Below are positions 1 to 10,935 of a stretch of DNA of 64,000 nucleotides, piece by piece. The number at the start of each line of letters is the position of its first letter. Within the stretch, counting starts at the first letter, position 1. Under the pieces are notes generated by a model. That model was not told the origin of the DNA and ran no database searches. It saw nothing but the letters and a program-made list of their open reading frames with translations. Made by a program: the position numbers and the translations under genes. Origin of the DNA: Cunninghamia lanceolata (lineage: Eukaryota; Streptophyta; Pinopsida; Cupressales; Cupressaceae); assembly GCA_027924645.1 (NCBI GenBank), contig BSBN01000849.1, positions 11,674,001-11,738,000 on the forward strand. The letters run 5' to 3'.

Positions 1-1721
1 TGCTTGAACAATTGCATAAAATTCCAAATCATAAGTAGAATAATTCTTTCACTTCATTCATCTTTTCACTAAAGAAAGCTATAGGTTTTCTAGCTTGGCT
101 AAGCACAACACCTATTCCCACATGGGAGGCATCACATTCTACTTCAAATACCTTATCAAAATTTGACAATGCAAGTATAGGTGCTTCTGTTACCTTTTGC
201 TTCAAGTACTTAAAGCTCTCCTCAGTATCCTTGGTCCATACAAACTCCCTTCCATTGGTGCAATCTATTATAGGAGCTACAATACTACTAAAATTTCAAA
301 TGAACTTTCGATAGAAAGTGGCCAAGCCATGAAAACTTTTTACCTCTATGATGCTACTCAAACTAGGCCATTCTAGAATTGCCTTGACCTTTTCTGGATC
401 CATTCTGACACCATCTTTAGAAATGACAAAGCCTAAAAAACCCAAACTGTCCTACATGAACCTACACTTCTTCAAATTGGCATAGAGCTTCTCCTTCCTT
501 AACACACCAAAGATGATCCTCAAGTGTTGTAGGTGCTCTTCTTTGTTGTTACTAAATACCAAAATGTCATCAAAATAAACTACCACAAACTTATCAATGT
601 AAGGGCGTAGTATAGTGTTCATCAATCTCATAAATATGCTAGGTGCATTTGATAAATCGAATCGCATAACCATCCACTCATATAATCTGTCTCCAGTCTT
701 AAAGGTTGTCTTCCACTAATGCCCTTCTCGAATCCAGATTTGGTGGTAGCCACTTCTTAGGTCAATCTTGTTGAAATATTGGCCACTGCAAGGACATCCA
801 TCATGTCCTCCATACAAGGTATAGGAAACTGATACTTGATGGTAATCTTATTAATTGCTCTGCTACCAGTGTACATCCTCCATGTTCCATCTTTTTTTGG
901 GGTCAACAATGCAGGTACAGCACATGGGCTCATGCTCTCTCTCACCACACCTTTACTTATGAGTTCTGTTACTTGCTTATTCATCTTTGCATGTTGTGTT
1001 GGATTCATCCTATAAGCTACTTGGTTGGGTAGAGTTGCTCCTAGAATCAAATCAATATGATGTTGAATATCTCTCTTTGGCAGTAGACCATTAGGCAATT
1101 CATCAGGAAAAACATCAACAAATTCTTTTAATAGCTCTGCGACTTCTGGGGGAACTGAAATGTCTTCCTCTTCACCTTTTTTCACTACTAATGCATAGCA
1201 ACACCCTATCACCTTCATTTCTTTAACAAGATCTCTTTCAGATAACATGGTCGCACCTTTTCCTTCATCCTTGAGAGGCAATAAAATCACCCTAGAGCCA
1301 TCTTTCCAAAAGGTGTATGTGTTTTTCTCTCCATCATGCATAACTTTTCTATCATACTGCCATGGCCTTCCCAATAACACACGATAGGCATCCATTGGAA
1401 CAACATCACATCATATCTCATCCTGATAAATCTTCCCTATGCTAAACTTAATTAGGCATCTTTTATCAACAGTGACTTCATTTCCCTTTTTAAACCATGC
1501 AATGTGATACAGATGAGGATGTTTTTCACAGTGTAAATTTAATTTTTCTACCATTTCTTTAGAAACCATATTTTCACAACTACCTCCATCAACAATAACT
1601 TGACATACCTTGCCACCCAAAGTGCATCTAGTTCTGAAGATATTAGTTTGAAGCCATGAACCATCAGAGCTTTTGGCTTGTGTTTTCTCCTTCTCTGGAA
1701 TCACCATTGCTCTTCTCATCA
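1..1721 (-). pseudogene. G1 gypsy pol fragment: protease, RT, RNase H start
   Basis: Minus-strand Ty3/gypsy polyprotein remains, cut by the window edge. Read from 1721 down, there is an aspartic protease with a VIDGGS active-site motif near 1580-1600, then RT. The RT N-terminal part (757-1395) holds the ESMSPCAVPALL and KKDGTWRM motifs; the palm (452-673) holds YFDD near 567-578. From about 330 to 1 the frame continues into RNase H (KPIAFFSEKMNE-like). Stops or frameshifts separate the blocks, for example near 700 and 1400. The upstream end at 1721 is not natural: the G2 element interrupts it, and the gag half resumes at 8102. Integrase and the 3' LTR would lie left of position 1. Family assignment is from the motif order; the exact gypsy lineage is not resolved. 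Confidence 0.85.
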
Positions 1722-2597
1722 TGATGCAGGAGCATCTAGAGGTGTAAGGGCAATCTTGCATCACCCAAAAAGAAGTTAATTCAAAACCATTGCAGTTTTT
1801 TTCATTTCTTTCCATAATTAGTGTTTTTGGTTCTATAATATCCAGAATAATGATGTAGGACTTTTAATTTTTCCAAAACTGCTAAAAATAGTGACCTACC
1901 TATTTTGGAAAGTGTACCTTCTATTTTAGGAAAGTTTACATTTGGGCATGTAATGAAACAAAAACTTTCAAAAAGTTACATAATGGAAATATAAGACCTT
2001 TGGCAAAGGAATCAGGGAAAGATCATTTGTGAGCTGAAAGATATTAAAGTTTTTATTTTCTGAAAAGCCCCTAAAAATTTCTAGAACGAGATATTAGGTA
2101 GTAAAACATCCCATAACATCCCAAAAAGTTGATAGAAATCTATTTATGAATTTCTAGCATCCTAGTTCACATTGCGAGCTTTCCAGCGCTTAAAATGGTT
2201 CGTTAATCGGACAGCTGGATCAAAAGTTATGCCTCCCAGACGTTCACCTACTTTTGGAGGGAGTTGCAAATTTTGAAATTTAGCTGGAGGCCACCAAAAA
2301 GTGCTATTTATGACTATTTTGGGAACCCTGGGTGGGCGTAGAGTTAAGGAGGCAAGTGTAGAGTCAAGATAAGGTGGGAAAACAAAAACCCTAGCTGATT
2401 TGGGGTTACAGAAGGCTGAAGATTCTAGAGTCTTGAGGTTGGGAAAGCTGTAATGTGTTGTAGCCAGTAGAGGGTTCATCCTCTGATTGTAATTGAGCTT
2501 CTATAATGTAATGAGTTGCCCAATTCAATAAAAGAAAGTTCTATTTGTTGTGTTCAATATCTGTTATTATGTGTTTTGTGATTTACCCCCTTCGTCA
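1722..2597 (+). repeat. G2 5' LTR
   Basis: 876 bp. Its ends form an imperfect inverted repeat (TGATGCAGG and CCTTCGTCA). It matches 7253-8101 along its whole length, with a roughly 27-bp segment near 2130-2160 absent from the 3' copy. A poly(A)-signal-like AATAAA lies at about 2525 near the end. The 105-aa minus-strand reading frame at 2162-2479 recurs in the other LTR and is not treated as a gene. Confidence 0.9.
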
Positions 2598-2599
2598 AG

Positions 2600-2611
2600 T
2601 GGTATCAGAGC
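2600..2611 (+). promoter_or_regulatory. G2 primer binding site
   Basis: TGGTATCAGAGC starts two bases after the LTR. This is the usual complement of the plant initiator methionine tRNA 3' end used by many plant LTR elements. Confidence 0.85.
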
Positions 2612-2698
2612 AAGGGTTCCTGAGTGTGTAGACAGATTGCCAACCGTGAGGTAGTTTGCACCAAGACCTGAGGTTGTGGGTTTGCTGCGGAGATCAAG

Positions 2699-3838
2699 AT
2701 GCCTCCACAAAGAAATTGTGTTGGGATGAATACTTTGACAGAAGAGAGTTTTAGAGCCCTACAAAGGCAAATTGATGCATTGAAAGAGGAGCTGTGAAGA
2801 GGGTTTGATCTTAGAACAAGAGAAGAAAGCGAAGATGAAGCTGAAGAGGAGCTATATGAGGAAGAACAAGAAGCTGCAGGAGATCCTACAAAAGTTAGGT
2901 TGTTGAGGGCCATTTCAAAGATTGGAAAGAGGCTCAGAATTAAAGTTTCTACATATTATGGAGATTTGAATCCGGAATAGCTTATTGATTGGATCAATGA
3001 CATGGAGGAGTATTTTGAGTATGAAGATGTGGAGGACCCAGATCAGGTCAAGTTTGCAAAAACAAAGTTGAAGGGCCACGCCAATATTTGGTGGAAGGAG
3101 GTCCAATTAGAGAGGAACAGAAGAGGAAAAGGAAAGATCACCAGATGGGATTGGATGGTGGAGAAACTAAAGAAGCAGTTCATTCCTGTGGACTATGAGA
3201 TGGAGTTGTTGAAGAAGATGCAAGGACTAAAGCAAGGTAACAAGTCTGTCAAGGAGTATATAGAAGAGTTTTATAAGATTACTATTAGGAAAGGCCATGT
3301 AGAGCTCAACAAGACGGTAGTCCATTACATTAATGGGTTGAGACCAAGTATTCAGGAGGAGCTGAGCCTAGTCAGAATGACCACCATAGAAGATGCATAC
3401 TAGTTTTCCTTGAAGGTGGAAGGGAAGCTGAATAAAAGATTTGACAGCAAGCAAAGGGGAAGAGGTCAAGGTCGACAAACTGGTGGAAGACCCTATGGGG
3501 GCTAAAATGAAGATGCAAAGAAAAGTGAAGAAGCTGGCACCAGTCGAAATCAGAGAGGAGATAATACCTATCACCCTCGTGACCAAAACAATGGTGAGCA
3601 AGGAGGAAGAGGAAGAGGTAGATCTGGGTAAGGACCTGGAAGAGGAGGTTTTGGAGGAACCTGTTTCCAATGTGGAGAAGGGCATAGAGCATATGAGTGT
3701 CCGCAACATCAAGGAAGGACGAATAGAAGACCTGAAGGCAATGCATGTGTTGCACATATAGATGAAGATGCACAGTCTGAGCATTCGAAAGATGCTGAAA
3801 GGGGGAGAAACCCTAGTTGTCAGAAGAACCTTGTTGAA
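2699..3838 (+). pseudogene. G2 gag (capsid and nucleocapsid), broken
   Basis: Starts at the ATG at 2699, just after the primer binding site. The frame has in-frame stops at about 2792 (TGA), 2978 (TAG), 3401 (TAG) and further on. The stretch 3002-3400 is a typical gypsy gag capsid block (KLKGHANIWWKEV, then IEEFYKI and YINGLRPSIQEEL). A glycine/arginine-rich segment precedes a complete CCHC zinc knuckle, CFQCGEGHRAYEC, at 3662-3700. The frame changes just before protease, near a run of five G at about 3801, consistent with a one-base insertion. Long frames in other registers at 3368-3784 are shadows. Confidence 0.85.
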
Positions 3839-5640
3839 TGAGGAGAAAAAACCAAATTAGAGGAAGAGTTTATTCCATACAAGGTGCAAATGTGAAGGTA
3901 AGTGTTGTGATATTATTATTGACAGTGGAAGCACTGATAATCTTGTTTCAGAGGAAATGGTTGACAAGTTGAAGTTGACAAGAAGAAAACATCCGCATCC
4001 ATATCGGATTACATGGTTGCAAAAAGACCATAGAGCTTTGGTCAATGAGAAGTGTTTAGTGAAGTTCAAGATTGGAGACTACGATGATGAGGTGCTGTGT
4101 GATATCATACCGATGGATGCATGTCATATGCTATTGGGGAGGCCGTGGAAATATGATAGGAGTGCTATCCATGATGGCCATGCAAACACATATTCCCTAA
4201 CAAAAGATGGAGTTCGTCATAAATTGAAGCCCTTGAAGGAGGTGGAAGAAAAGGTATGTAGTACTGCCAGAATTTGCTTGGTAGATGGTAGGAAATTTTT
4301 GGAGGGTATGAAGCATGAGCATCATTGATTTGCATTGATTCCTAAGATTAGTCAAGAGAAATGTGAAGATGTACCAGCAGAAGTTTCAGATATGTTAGAA
4401 GAGTTCCAGGACATTATCTTTGATAATGTACTAGAAGGTTTACCATTAGTAAGGAAGATAAGTCATCAAATGGATTTGATACCAGGAGCCAGTTTGCCAA
4501 ACAAGGAAGCCCATAGAATGACCCCTGCAGAGAATGAAAAGTTGAACAGACAAGTTCAGGAGTTGTTGAGGAAGGGACTGATAAGGGAGAGCCTAAGTCC
4601 ATGTGTAGTACCTACAGTACTAGCACCAAAAAAGGATGGAGAATAGAGGATGTGTACAGAATCTCGAACCATCAATAAGATAATGATCAAGTACAGATTT
4701 CCATTGCCAAGAATGTATGACATTATGATTGTTTGAGTGGAGCCAAGTACTTAATGAAAATTGACCTGAAGAGTGGATATCACTAGATTCGTATCAGAGA
4801 AGGAGATGAATGGAAGACAGCTTTCAAGACAAAGGAAGGTTTGTATGAATGGTTAGTCATGCCATTTGGGCTAACCAATACACCAAACACATTCATGAGG
4901 CTCATGAATGAGGTACTGAAAGAATTCTTGGGAAGTTTTTTTATTGTTTATTTGGATGATATTTTGATTTTTAGTAAGACTTGGAATGAGCATCTGATGC
5001 ATATCAGAAGAGTTCTAGTGAAGCTGAGGGAGGAGAAGTTGCTGATTAGTCTGAAGAAATGTAGTTTTGCAAAGAAGGAGTTGGTATACTTGGGATTTGT
5101 TGTCTTAGAGGAAGGTCTTAAGATGGACCCAAAAAAAGTAAGAGCTATCATTGAATGGCCTACGCTAAGGAGTGCAACAGAGGTAAGATATTTTCATGGT
5201 TTGGCAAGTTTTTACAAAAAGTTTATTAGGAATTTTAGTAGCATTTGTGCACCCCTAACTGAGACAATGAGAAGGGATAGAAAAGAGTTTAGATGGACTA
5301 AAAGAGCAGACAAGAGCTTTGTTACATTGAAGCAAAAAGTCGTAGAACAACTTGTTTTGGCACTTCCAAATTTTAATAAGGTATTTCAGGTATATTTTGA
5401 TGCTAGTGGTAGTGGTATAGGAGCTGTTTTGAGCCAAGAAGGTAAGCCCATTGCCTATTTTAGTGAGAAGCTTAATGATGCCAAGAAAAAGTATTATGTT
5501 TATGATCAGGAGTTTTATGCAACAGTTCAGGCTTTGAAGAAATGGAAGACATTATTTGTTGCCAAAAGAGTTTGTTTTATATACTGATCATCAGGCTTTG
5601 TAGTATCTTAATAGTCAAGGAAAGTTAAATCAAAGGAACT
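3839..5640 (+). pseudogene. G2 pol: protease, RT and RNase H, broken
   Basis: The protease carries IIIDSGSTDNL (DSGS at 3921-3932) followed by the LLGRPW motif near 4130. RT follows: the N-terminal part at 4335-4646 has ESLSPCVVP and PKKDG, ended by a stop where related copies keep Trp. A frameshift lies between about 4730 and 4841. The palm at 4841 onward has MPFGL and YLDD (4949-4960). RNase H runs from about 5300 ([13 protein letters not shown], then IAYFSEKL), with a further frameshift near 5570 before the YTDHQAL motif. Order and motifs are those of a gypsy pol; it cannot be translated as one protein. Confidence 0.88.
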
Positions 5641-7214
5641 TAAAATGGGTTGAGTTTTTGCAGAGCTATACTTTTGTTTTGAAGCACAAGAGTGGGAAGT
5701 CAACTAGAGTTACAGATGCCTTGAGTAGAAGGCAAAATTTGTTGACAGAAATGAAGATAGAGGTTATTGGGTTCGATGAGCTCAAAAGTTTGTATCCTAA
5801 AGATCTAGATTTTGCAGAGGCTTGGAAAGCTTGTTTGGAACCTGTTACTTTGGATAGGACAAAATGGTTATATTTCATAATCCAAGATGGCATGTTGTTT
5901 AGAGGAAGCCAATTGTACATTTCGAGGAGTTCCATGAGAGAGAACCTAATTAAGGAGAAGCATAGTGGGGGATTAGCTAGACACTTTGGTTGAGATAAGA
6001 CCATTGCCATTGTCAGTGAAAATTATTATTGGCCACAGTTGCAACAGGATGTGAGGAAATTTGTGCAGAGTTGTAGAGTGTGTCAGATGGCAAAAGGAAC
6101 AAGTCTGAATATAGGGTTGTATCAACCATTACCTGTACCAGAAAAGCCATGGGATGATATTAGTATGGATTTTGTTCTTGGTTTACCAAGGACACGGAGA
6201 GGACATGATTCTATTTTTGTGGTGGTGGACAGATTCTCAAAAATGGCACATTTTATTCCTTGTAAGAAAACTAATGATCCTATTCATATTGCAAAGTTAT
6301 TTTTCAGGGAAGTGGTGAGACTACATGGTCTACGAAAGAGCATAGTTTCATACTGAGATACCAAGTTTGTTGGTTATTTTTGGAGGACATTGTAGAAGAA
6401 GTTGAAGACATACTTGAAGTTCAATTCTGCACACCATCCACAGACTAATGGACAGACACAAGTGGTGAATAGGAGTTTAGGTAACCTGCTATGATGTTTA
6501 GTAGGAAATAAGCCCAAGGGATGGGATTTGATTTTACCACAGGCAAAATTTGCTTACAACAATTTTGTCAATAGGAGTACTGGTAAATCACCATTCCAAA
6601 TTGTATATGGCAATAGCCCAAGAAATGCTTCTGAGTTAAGGAAGCTAGACAATGGAGAAAAGACAAGTGCCAAAGTTGAAGACTTTGCAGAACATTTGAA
6701 GAATTTGCATGAAGAGGTGAGAAAGCACATTAATAAAATGAATATTTAGTACAAGGCTAAGGCATATCAGAAGAGGAGATATAAGGAGTTCAAGATAGGA
6801 GATGAAGTCATGGTTCACCTGAGAAAAGAAAGGTTCCCAATTGGAACATACAATAAGTTGAAAATGAAGAAATTTGGACCATGTAGAATCTTGAAGAAGC
6901 ATGATTCAAGAAATGCATATGAGGTAGAGCTACCGAGTGGGATCAATATTTCCCCTATTTTCAACATTGTTGATTTATCAGAATATCATGAAGGTGGAAC
7001 AAAGGATGGACCAACAGAGGAATAGTGGAGTATTCTGGCATCTACTTCAATAGAGGAGATAGAAGAGATCTTGGATAGCCATGTGGGAAGGAGCACTCGA
7101 AACATGTAATACGAAGAATATCTAGTGAAGTGGAAACGAAGGCCTATTGAAGATTTTTCTTGGTTGTCTAAGGTAGAGGTTGACCGTTTGGGTTTTCCTC
7201 ACACAAACACCTGA
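5641..7214 (+). pseudogene. G2 integrase with C-terminal chromodomain-like segment
   Basis: The integrase begins with an HHCC zinc-binding region (5960-6085, ending SCRVCQ), then the catalytic core: first Asp in [10 protein letters not shown] near 6168, second Asp in DTKFVG near 6357. The expected third acidic residue is replaced by Gln (CAA at 6459-6461, context GQTQVVNRS). Later motifs include LPQAKFAYNN and the C-terminal VYLRLR-like KFGPCRILKK region near 6870. From about 7060 the frame reads EEILDSHVGRSTRN, stop, then EEYLVKWKRRPIEDFSWL, which matches a chromodomain core. The frame ends at TGA 7212-7214. Several TAG and TGA stops interrupt it. Confidence 0.85.
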
Positions 7215-7252
7215 GACGTGATAGGGTCACTTCTCAAATTACCCTGAGTGTT

Positions 7253-8101
7253 TGATGCAGGAGCATCCAGAGGTGTAAGGGCAATCTTGCATCACCCAAA
7301 AAGAAGTTAATTCAAAACCATTATAGTTGTTTTCATTTCTTTCCATAATTAGTGTTTTTGGTTCCATAATATCCAGAATAATGTAGGACTTTTAGTTTTT
7401 CCAAAACTGCTAAAAATAGCGACCTGCCTATTTTGGAAAGTGTACCTGCTATTTTAGGAAAGTTTACATTTGGGCATGTAATGAAGCAAAAACTTCCAAA
7501 AAGTTAGATAATGGAAATATAAGACCTTTGGCAAAGGAATCAGGCAAAGATCATTTGTGAGATGAAAGATATTAAAGTTTTTATTTTCTGAAAAGCCCCT
7601 AAATTTTTTTTGGAATGAGATATGAGGTAGTAAAACATCCCATAACATCCCAAAAAGTTGGTGTGGTAGTTCACATCACAAGCTTTCCGGTGCTTAAAAT
7701 GGTTTGTCAATCGGACGCCCGGATCAAAAGTTATGCTTCCTAGAAGTTGACCTACTTTTGGAGGGAGTTGCAAATTTTAAAATTTAGCTAGAGGCCACCA
7801 AAAAGTGCTATTTATGACTATTTTGGGAACCCTGGGTGGGAGTAGAGTTAAGAGGGTAAGTGTAGAGTCAAGAATGGGTGGGAAAACAAAAACCCTAGCT
7901 AATTTGGGGTTACAAAAGGCTAAAGATTCTAGAGTCTTGAGGTTGGGAAAGCTGTAAGGTGTTGCAGTCAGTAGAGGGTTCATCCTCTGATTGTAATTGA
8001 GCTTCTGTAATGTAATGGGTTGCCCAGTTCAATAAAAGAAAGTTCTATTTGCTATGTTCAATATCTTTTATTGTGTGTTTTGTGAATTACCCCCTTCATC
8101 A
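7253..8101 (+). repeat. G2 3' LTR
   Basis: 849 bp, homologous to 1722-2597. It begins TGATGCAGG and ends CCTTCATCA. No clear polypurine tract is visible in the 38 bases between the pol stop and this LTR. Confidence 0.9.
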
Positions 8102-9237
8102 CGTCATGAAACTTTCTCCCACATCTGGTGGAACCTCTAGTTCTATCCCTTCCACTGCATGCTGCATTTGAATCAGGTTCACCCTAGGTTGTCCTCCTTG
8201 ATTTCTTTCTTGCATGTTATAATTTGAACATTCAAATGCCCTATGACCTTCTTCTCCACATTTGAAACAAGTGAAAGGCCTTCTCTAGTTTTCCCATCCT
8301 CTACCGCTACCATAACCTCTACCTCTTTGAAATCCCCTTCCTCATTCTTGATTCAGATGATCTTGTCGAGTGTCTACTTGTTTTTCCAATCCATGGGATG
8401 ACTCTCCCCTTCCATAATTCAAACCTCCTCAAAATGGGGTTGATGTACCCCTTCTTCCTCCTCTATTCCTCTGATGGTACTATCTGTTTTGTTTTTCTTC
8501 AGCCTTTAGAGCCAATTGGTAAGCCTCTTCCATACTGTTGAGTCGATGCATGCTCAATTCATCTTGAATAGAAAATTTTAGGCCATTCACATATCTAGCA
8601 GCCATCTGTTCATCAGTTTCTTGATGCTCTATATGTATAGATAGTGTATAAAACTCATTTGTATAATCTTGCACAGAAGAGAGGTTCTGCTTTAAATTTT
8701 GAAACCTACGAAAAAGGGTTTGCACATAATCTATGGGCAAATTTTTTTCTCTCAACTTGTTCTCCATTTTATTCCATGTCCTAATTTTATCCTTGCCTTT
8801 CCTTGTTCATTCCTTTTGAAGATGATCCCACCAAATCATTGCATGACTCTTTAATTTGGTGCATGCAAATTTTACCTTCTTCTCCTCTGTCATGGATTTC
8901 CATTCAACAAAAATTCTCATGTCATTCAACAGTCTATCAACTCCTCTGGTTTAAGACTACCTACATAATATGAAACATCTACTTTGATCCCTTCATTTTT
9001 CCCTTCTATGGCCCTAAGCATCCTCTTTTCAAAACTCATGCCTTCTAATTCTTCTTCTTCATGTTCTGTATCTTCATTTGCACCTCCTCCACCTATCTCT
9101 TCATCAGATTCATCTCCTCCTCTACCCAGTCTTTGGTTTTCCATCCATGTTGTAAGTTCTACTATTTGCCTTTGTAGATTTTACATTTCTCTATGCATCT
9201 GGGCAAGACCACCTCTTCCTCTTCCTCTCCTAGCCAT
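8102..9237 (-). pseudogene. G1 gypsy gag, broken
   Basis: The other half of the G1 element. The likely start is the ATG at 9237-9235, which lies just inside the primer binding site and begins MARRGRGRGG. An acidic N-terminal segment (8926-9144, with DEEIGGGG and HEEEELEG) is followed by the capsid block (8480-8767, FYTLSIHIEH then YVNGLKFSIQDEL). An intact CCHC knuckle, CFKCGEEGHRAFEC, lies at 8228-8269. The last codons before 8102 read into GESFM and would continue into the protease region at 1721. A stop after about 18 codons and others between blocks show decay. The general plan resembles the G2 gag. Confidence 0.85.
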
Positions 9238-9243
9238 CTTCCT

Positions 9244-9255
9244 GCTTTGATACCA
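9244..9255 (-). promoter_or_regulatory. G1 primer binding site
   Basis: On the minus strand TGGTATCAAAGC follows the LTR end by two bases. It differs by one base from the canonical initiator-Met form seen in G2. Confidence 0.8.
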
Positions 9256-9257
9256 GA

Positions 9258-9803
9258 TGATGCAGCACACAACATACACTCAATAGAATTGTGCCATTAA
9301 ACATATGAGAGACAAAGATTTGGAAGTTGGAACATAAAAAAACTTCTATTCATCAACTCTGCTACTACAATGAGAGAAAACTCTCTTATATCCAAGAAAA
9401 CAAAAAAAAAATAAAAAACATTACCTTTTTTGGTAAATTTTGACAATTGTCAGATTTTTGCCATTTTAGGTAATTTTACAATCATATCTTGAGAATCCAG
9501 TTTTTTTCCCAAAAGCTTCCTAAAACTACGGTAGGATGAATGGCCAACTAATATTCTAAATTTGAAACATGAGTTTCGAGTTATTACAAAAGCATCTTTT
9601 TAAAAATCTAGAAAAAAATACTAAATTGCCATTTTAAGGGCCAAGATGAAAGTTTCAAACCCTAAAAAAGTGCCAAGATGGGGTCCAACCCACTAGGGCT
9701 GGTTGGGAAACCACTCGCCACCTCATAACACATCCACCTATAAAATTTCGTAGAAAACCCACATTTGAGTCAAAAGTTATGACCTTCGAAAGTCCCTACA
9801 TCA
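9258..9803 (-). repeat. G1 5' LTR
   Basis: 546 bp. On the minus strand it starts TGATGTAG and ends CTGCATCA, so the ends are inverted repeats with one mismatch in eight. The end abuts the primer binding site and gag start. The partner LTR is outside the window, so the outer boundary at 9803 rests on the terminal motif only. Confidence 0.7.
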
Positions 9804-10370
9804 TTTTCACTCCTAAAAGGGATATCATTCTCATTCATATCATCAATAGGTGGGTTTGAAGACATACCTGGATTTATTTCTATAGTCATGTTTTCCATAT
9901 CATTGAAAGTTGGCTCTAAAGAGACACCTGGATTTGTTTCTATAGTCGTGTTTCTATATCATTGAAAGTTGGCTCCAAAGACACACCTAGATTTGTTTCT
10001 ATAGTCATGTTTTCCATATCATTGAAAGCTAGCTCTAAAGACATACCTGAATTTGTTTGTATAGTCACATTTTCCATATCTTCAAAAGTTGGGTTTGAAT
10101 ACATACATGCATTTATTTCTATACACACATTTTCTTCCAAATTCACCATTTCCACATTTGCATCATCTACAATCATCCCATCATTTATAGTCTCTTGAAT
10201 GTCTTTCTCTTCAATACTCATGGAACTAGATGCTTCAATATTCTTCATCTCTTAAATCCTTGCTCTTCTATCTCTTTGCCTTTTTGCTTCTTTCTCTCTA
10301 TTTGCTTCAATTTCTTGAGGTGTCACTACCCTCCTTTATTTTTTTTCTTTGATGTTGATTTGATCCCATG
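9804..10370 (-). pseudogene. Unknown minus-strand coding relic with 20-residue repeats
   Basis: I do not recognise this protein. Read from about 10340 down, a basic segment (VVTPQEIEANREKEAK then RQRDRRARI) runs into a stop and then a frame at 10248-9940. That frame has an acidic stretch followed by repeats of a 20-residue unit around DMENMTIETN. The repeats come from a 60-bp minisatellite (9846-10141). One unit (about 9902-9960) has lost a base, which shifts the frame and ends the reading frame. Because repeat length is a multiple of three and the repeats differ mostly at single bases, the array could once have been translated. It could also be non-coding DNA with a chance open frame. Confidence 0.35.
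9846..10141. repeat. 60-bp minisatellite, about five units
   Basis: Five consecutive units of about 60 bp, each containing versions of ATTGAAAGTTGGCTC, then ACACCTGGATTTG, then TCATGTTTTCCATATC. Unit starts fall near 9846, 9903, 9962, 10022 and 10082. The outer units are the most diverged. Confidence 0.85.
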
Positions 10371-10743
10371 ATTACCAAACCCTCTTGATAAAATAACAAT
10401 TGATACTTAATCCAATTTCATAATTGATGTACTTATTTGAAAATTTGAAGTAGAATTAGATGTAGATCCTTTGTTCCATAGATTTTGAAGTAAAAAGTAG
10501 ATGTAAAAACAAAAACCTTCTTTCTTTGTTCCTCTTGAAAATAGCTCATGCACTTGATTTCACTTCAGAATTATTCATATGATTGACTCCTTTCAAAATC
10601 TGAATAGAATATGACCTATCAAGAGATTCCACAAAACACATGTAAGTAAAAAAATGTAGAAATTGTCAATGTCAGGCCGTACTGAGTAGACTTGCAAGTT
10701 GCAGTGATACAGTAATAGTACGTTTTTCCCTGATATGCGAAAT

Positions 10744-10935
10744 AACGGGTATAATAGAAACGGATACCCATTATAAAGCAGGTACCCATTCTTAAAAAAA
10801 ATGGGTACCTGTTATTTTATAAACGGGTATCAGTTTTATAACGGGTACTCGTTATTTTATAAACAGGTACCAGTTTTATAATGGGTACCCATTATGTAAC
10901 GTGTACCCGTTTTATAACGGGTACCCGTTCTATGA
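10744..10935. repeat. Array of GGGTACC palindromes
   Basis: About ten copies of (A/T)(C/T)GGGTACC or its complement, separated by T/A-rich spacers such as TTTTATAA. Adjacent copies form hairpins; the best is CAGGTACCCAT at about 10781 facing ATGGGTACCTG about 10 bases later, a perfect 11-bp inverted repeat. The minus-strand reading frame across it (10857-11063) is an effect of the repeat and not a gene. Confidence 0.8.

Larger units (their letters stand above)
1722..8101 (+). mobile_element. G2: nested chromodomain-type gypsy element with both LTRs
   Basis: A full-structure but decayed plus-strand Ty3/gypsy retrotransposon of 6.4 kb. It has two similar LTRs that both start TGATGCAGG and end CCTTC(G/A)TCA, a primer binding site, gag with a CCHC knuckle, then protease, RT, RNase H, integrase and a C-terminal chromodomain-like segment. 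The flanking pentamers are CATCA on the left and CGTCA on the right, a target duplication with one mismatch. It sits inside the minus-strand G1 element: G1 coding sequence stops at 1721 and continues at 8102 in the same orientation. Many stops and frameshifts mean it cannot encode its own transposition. Confidence 0.92.

Noticed and set aside
3368..3784. Two minus-strand and one alternative plus-strand frame over the G2 gag tail
   Set aside because: The gag frame with the CCHC knuckle runs through the same bases; these are shadows of its Gly/Arg/Glu-rich codons.
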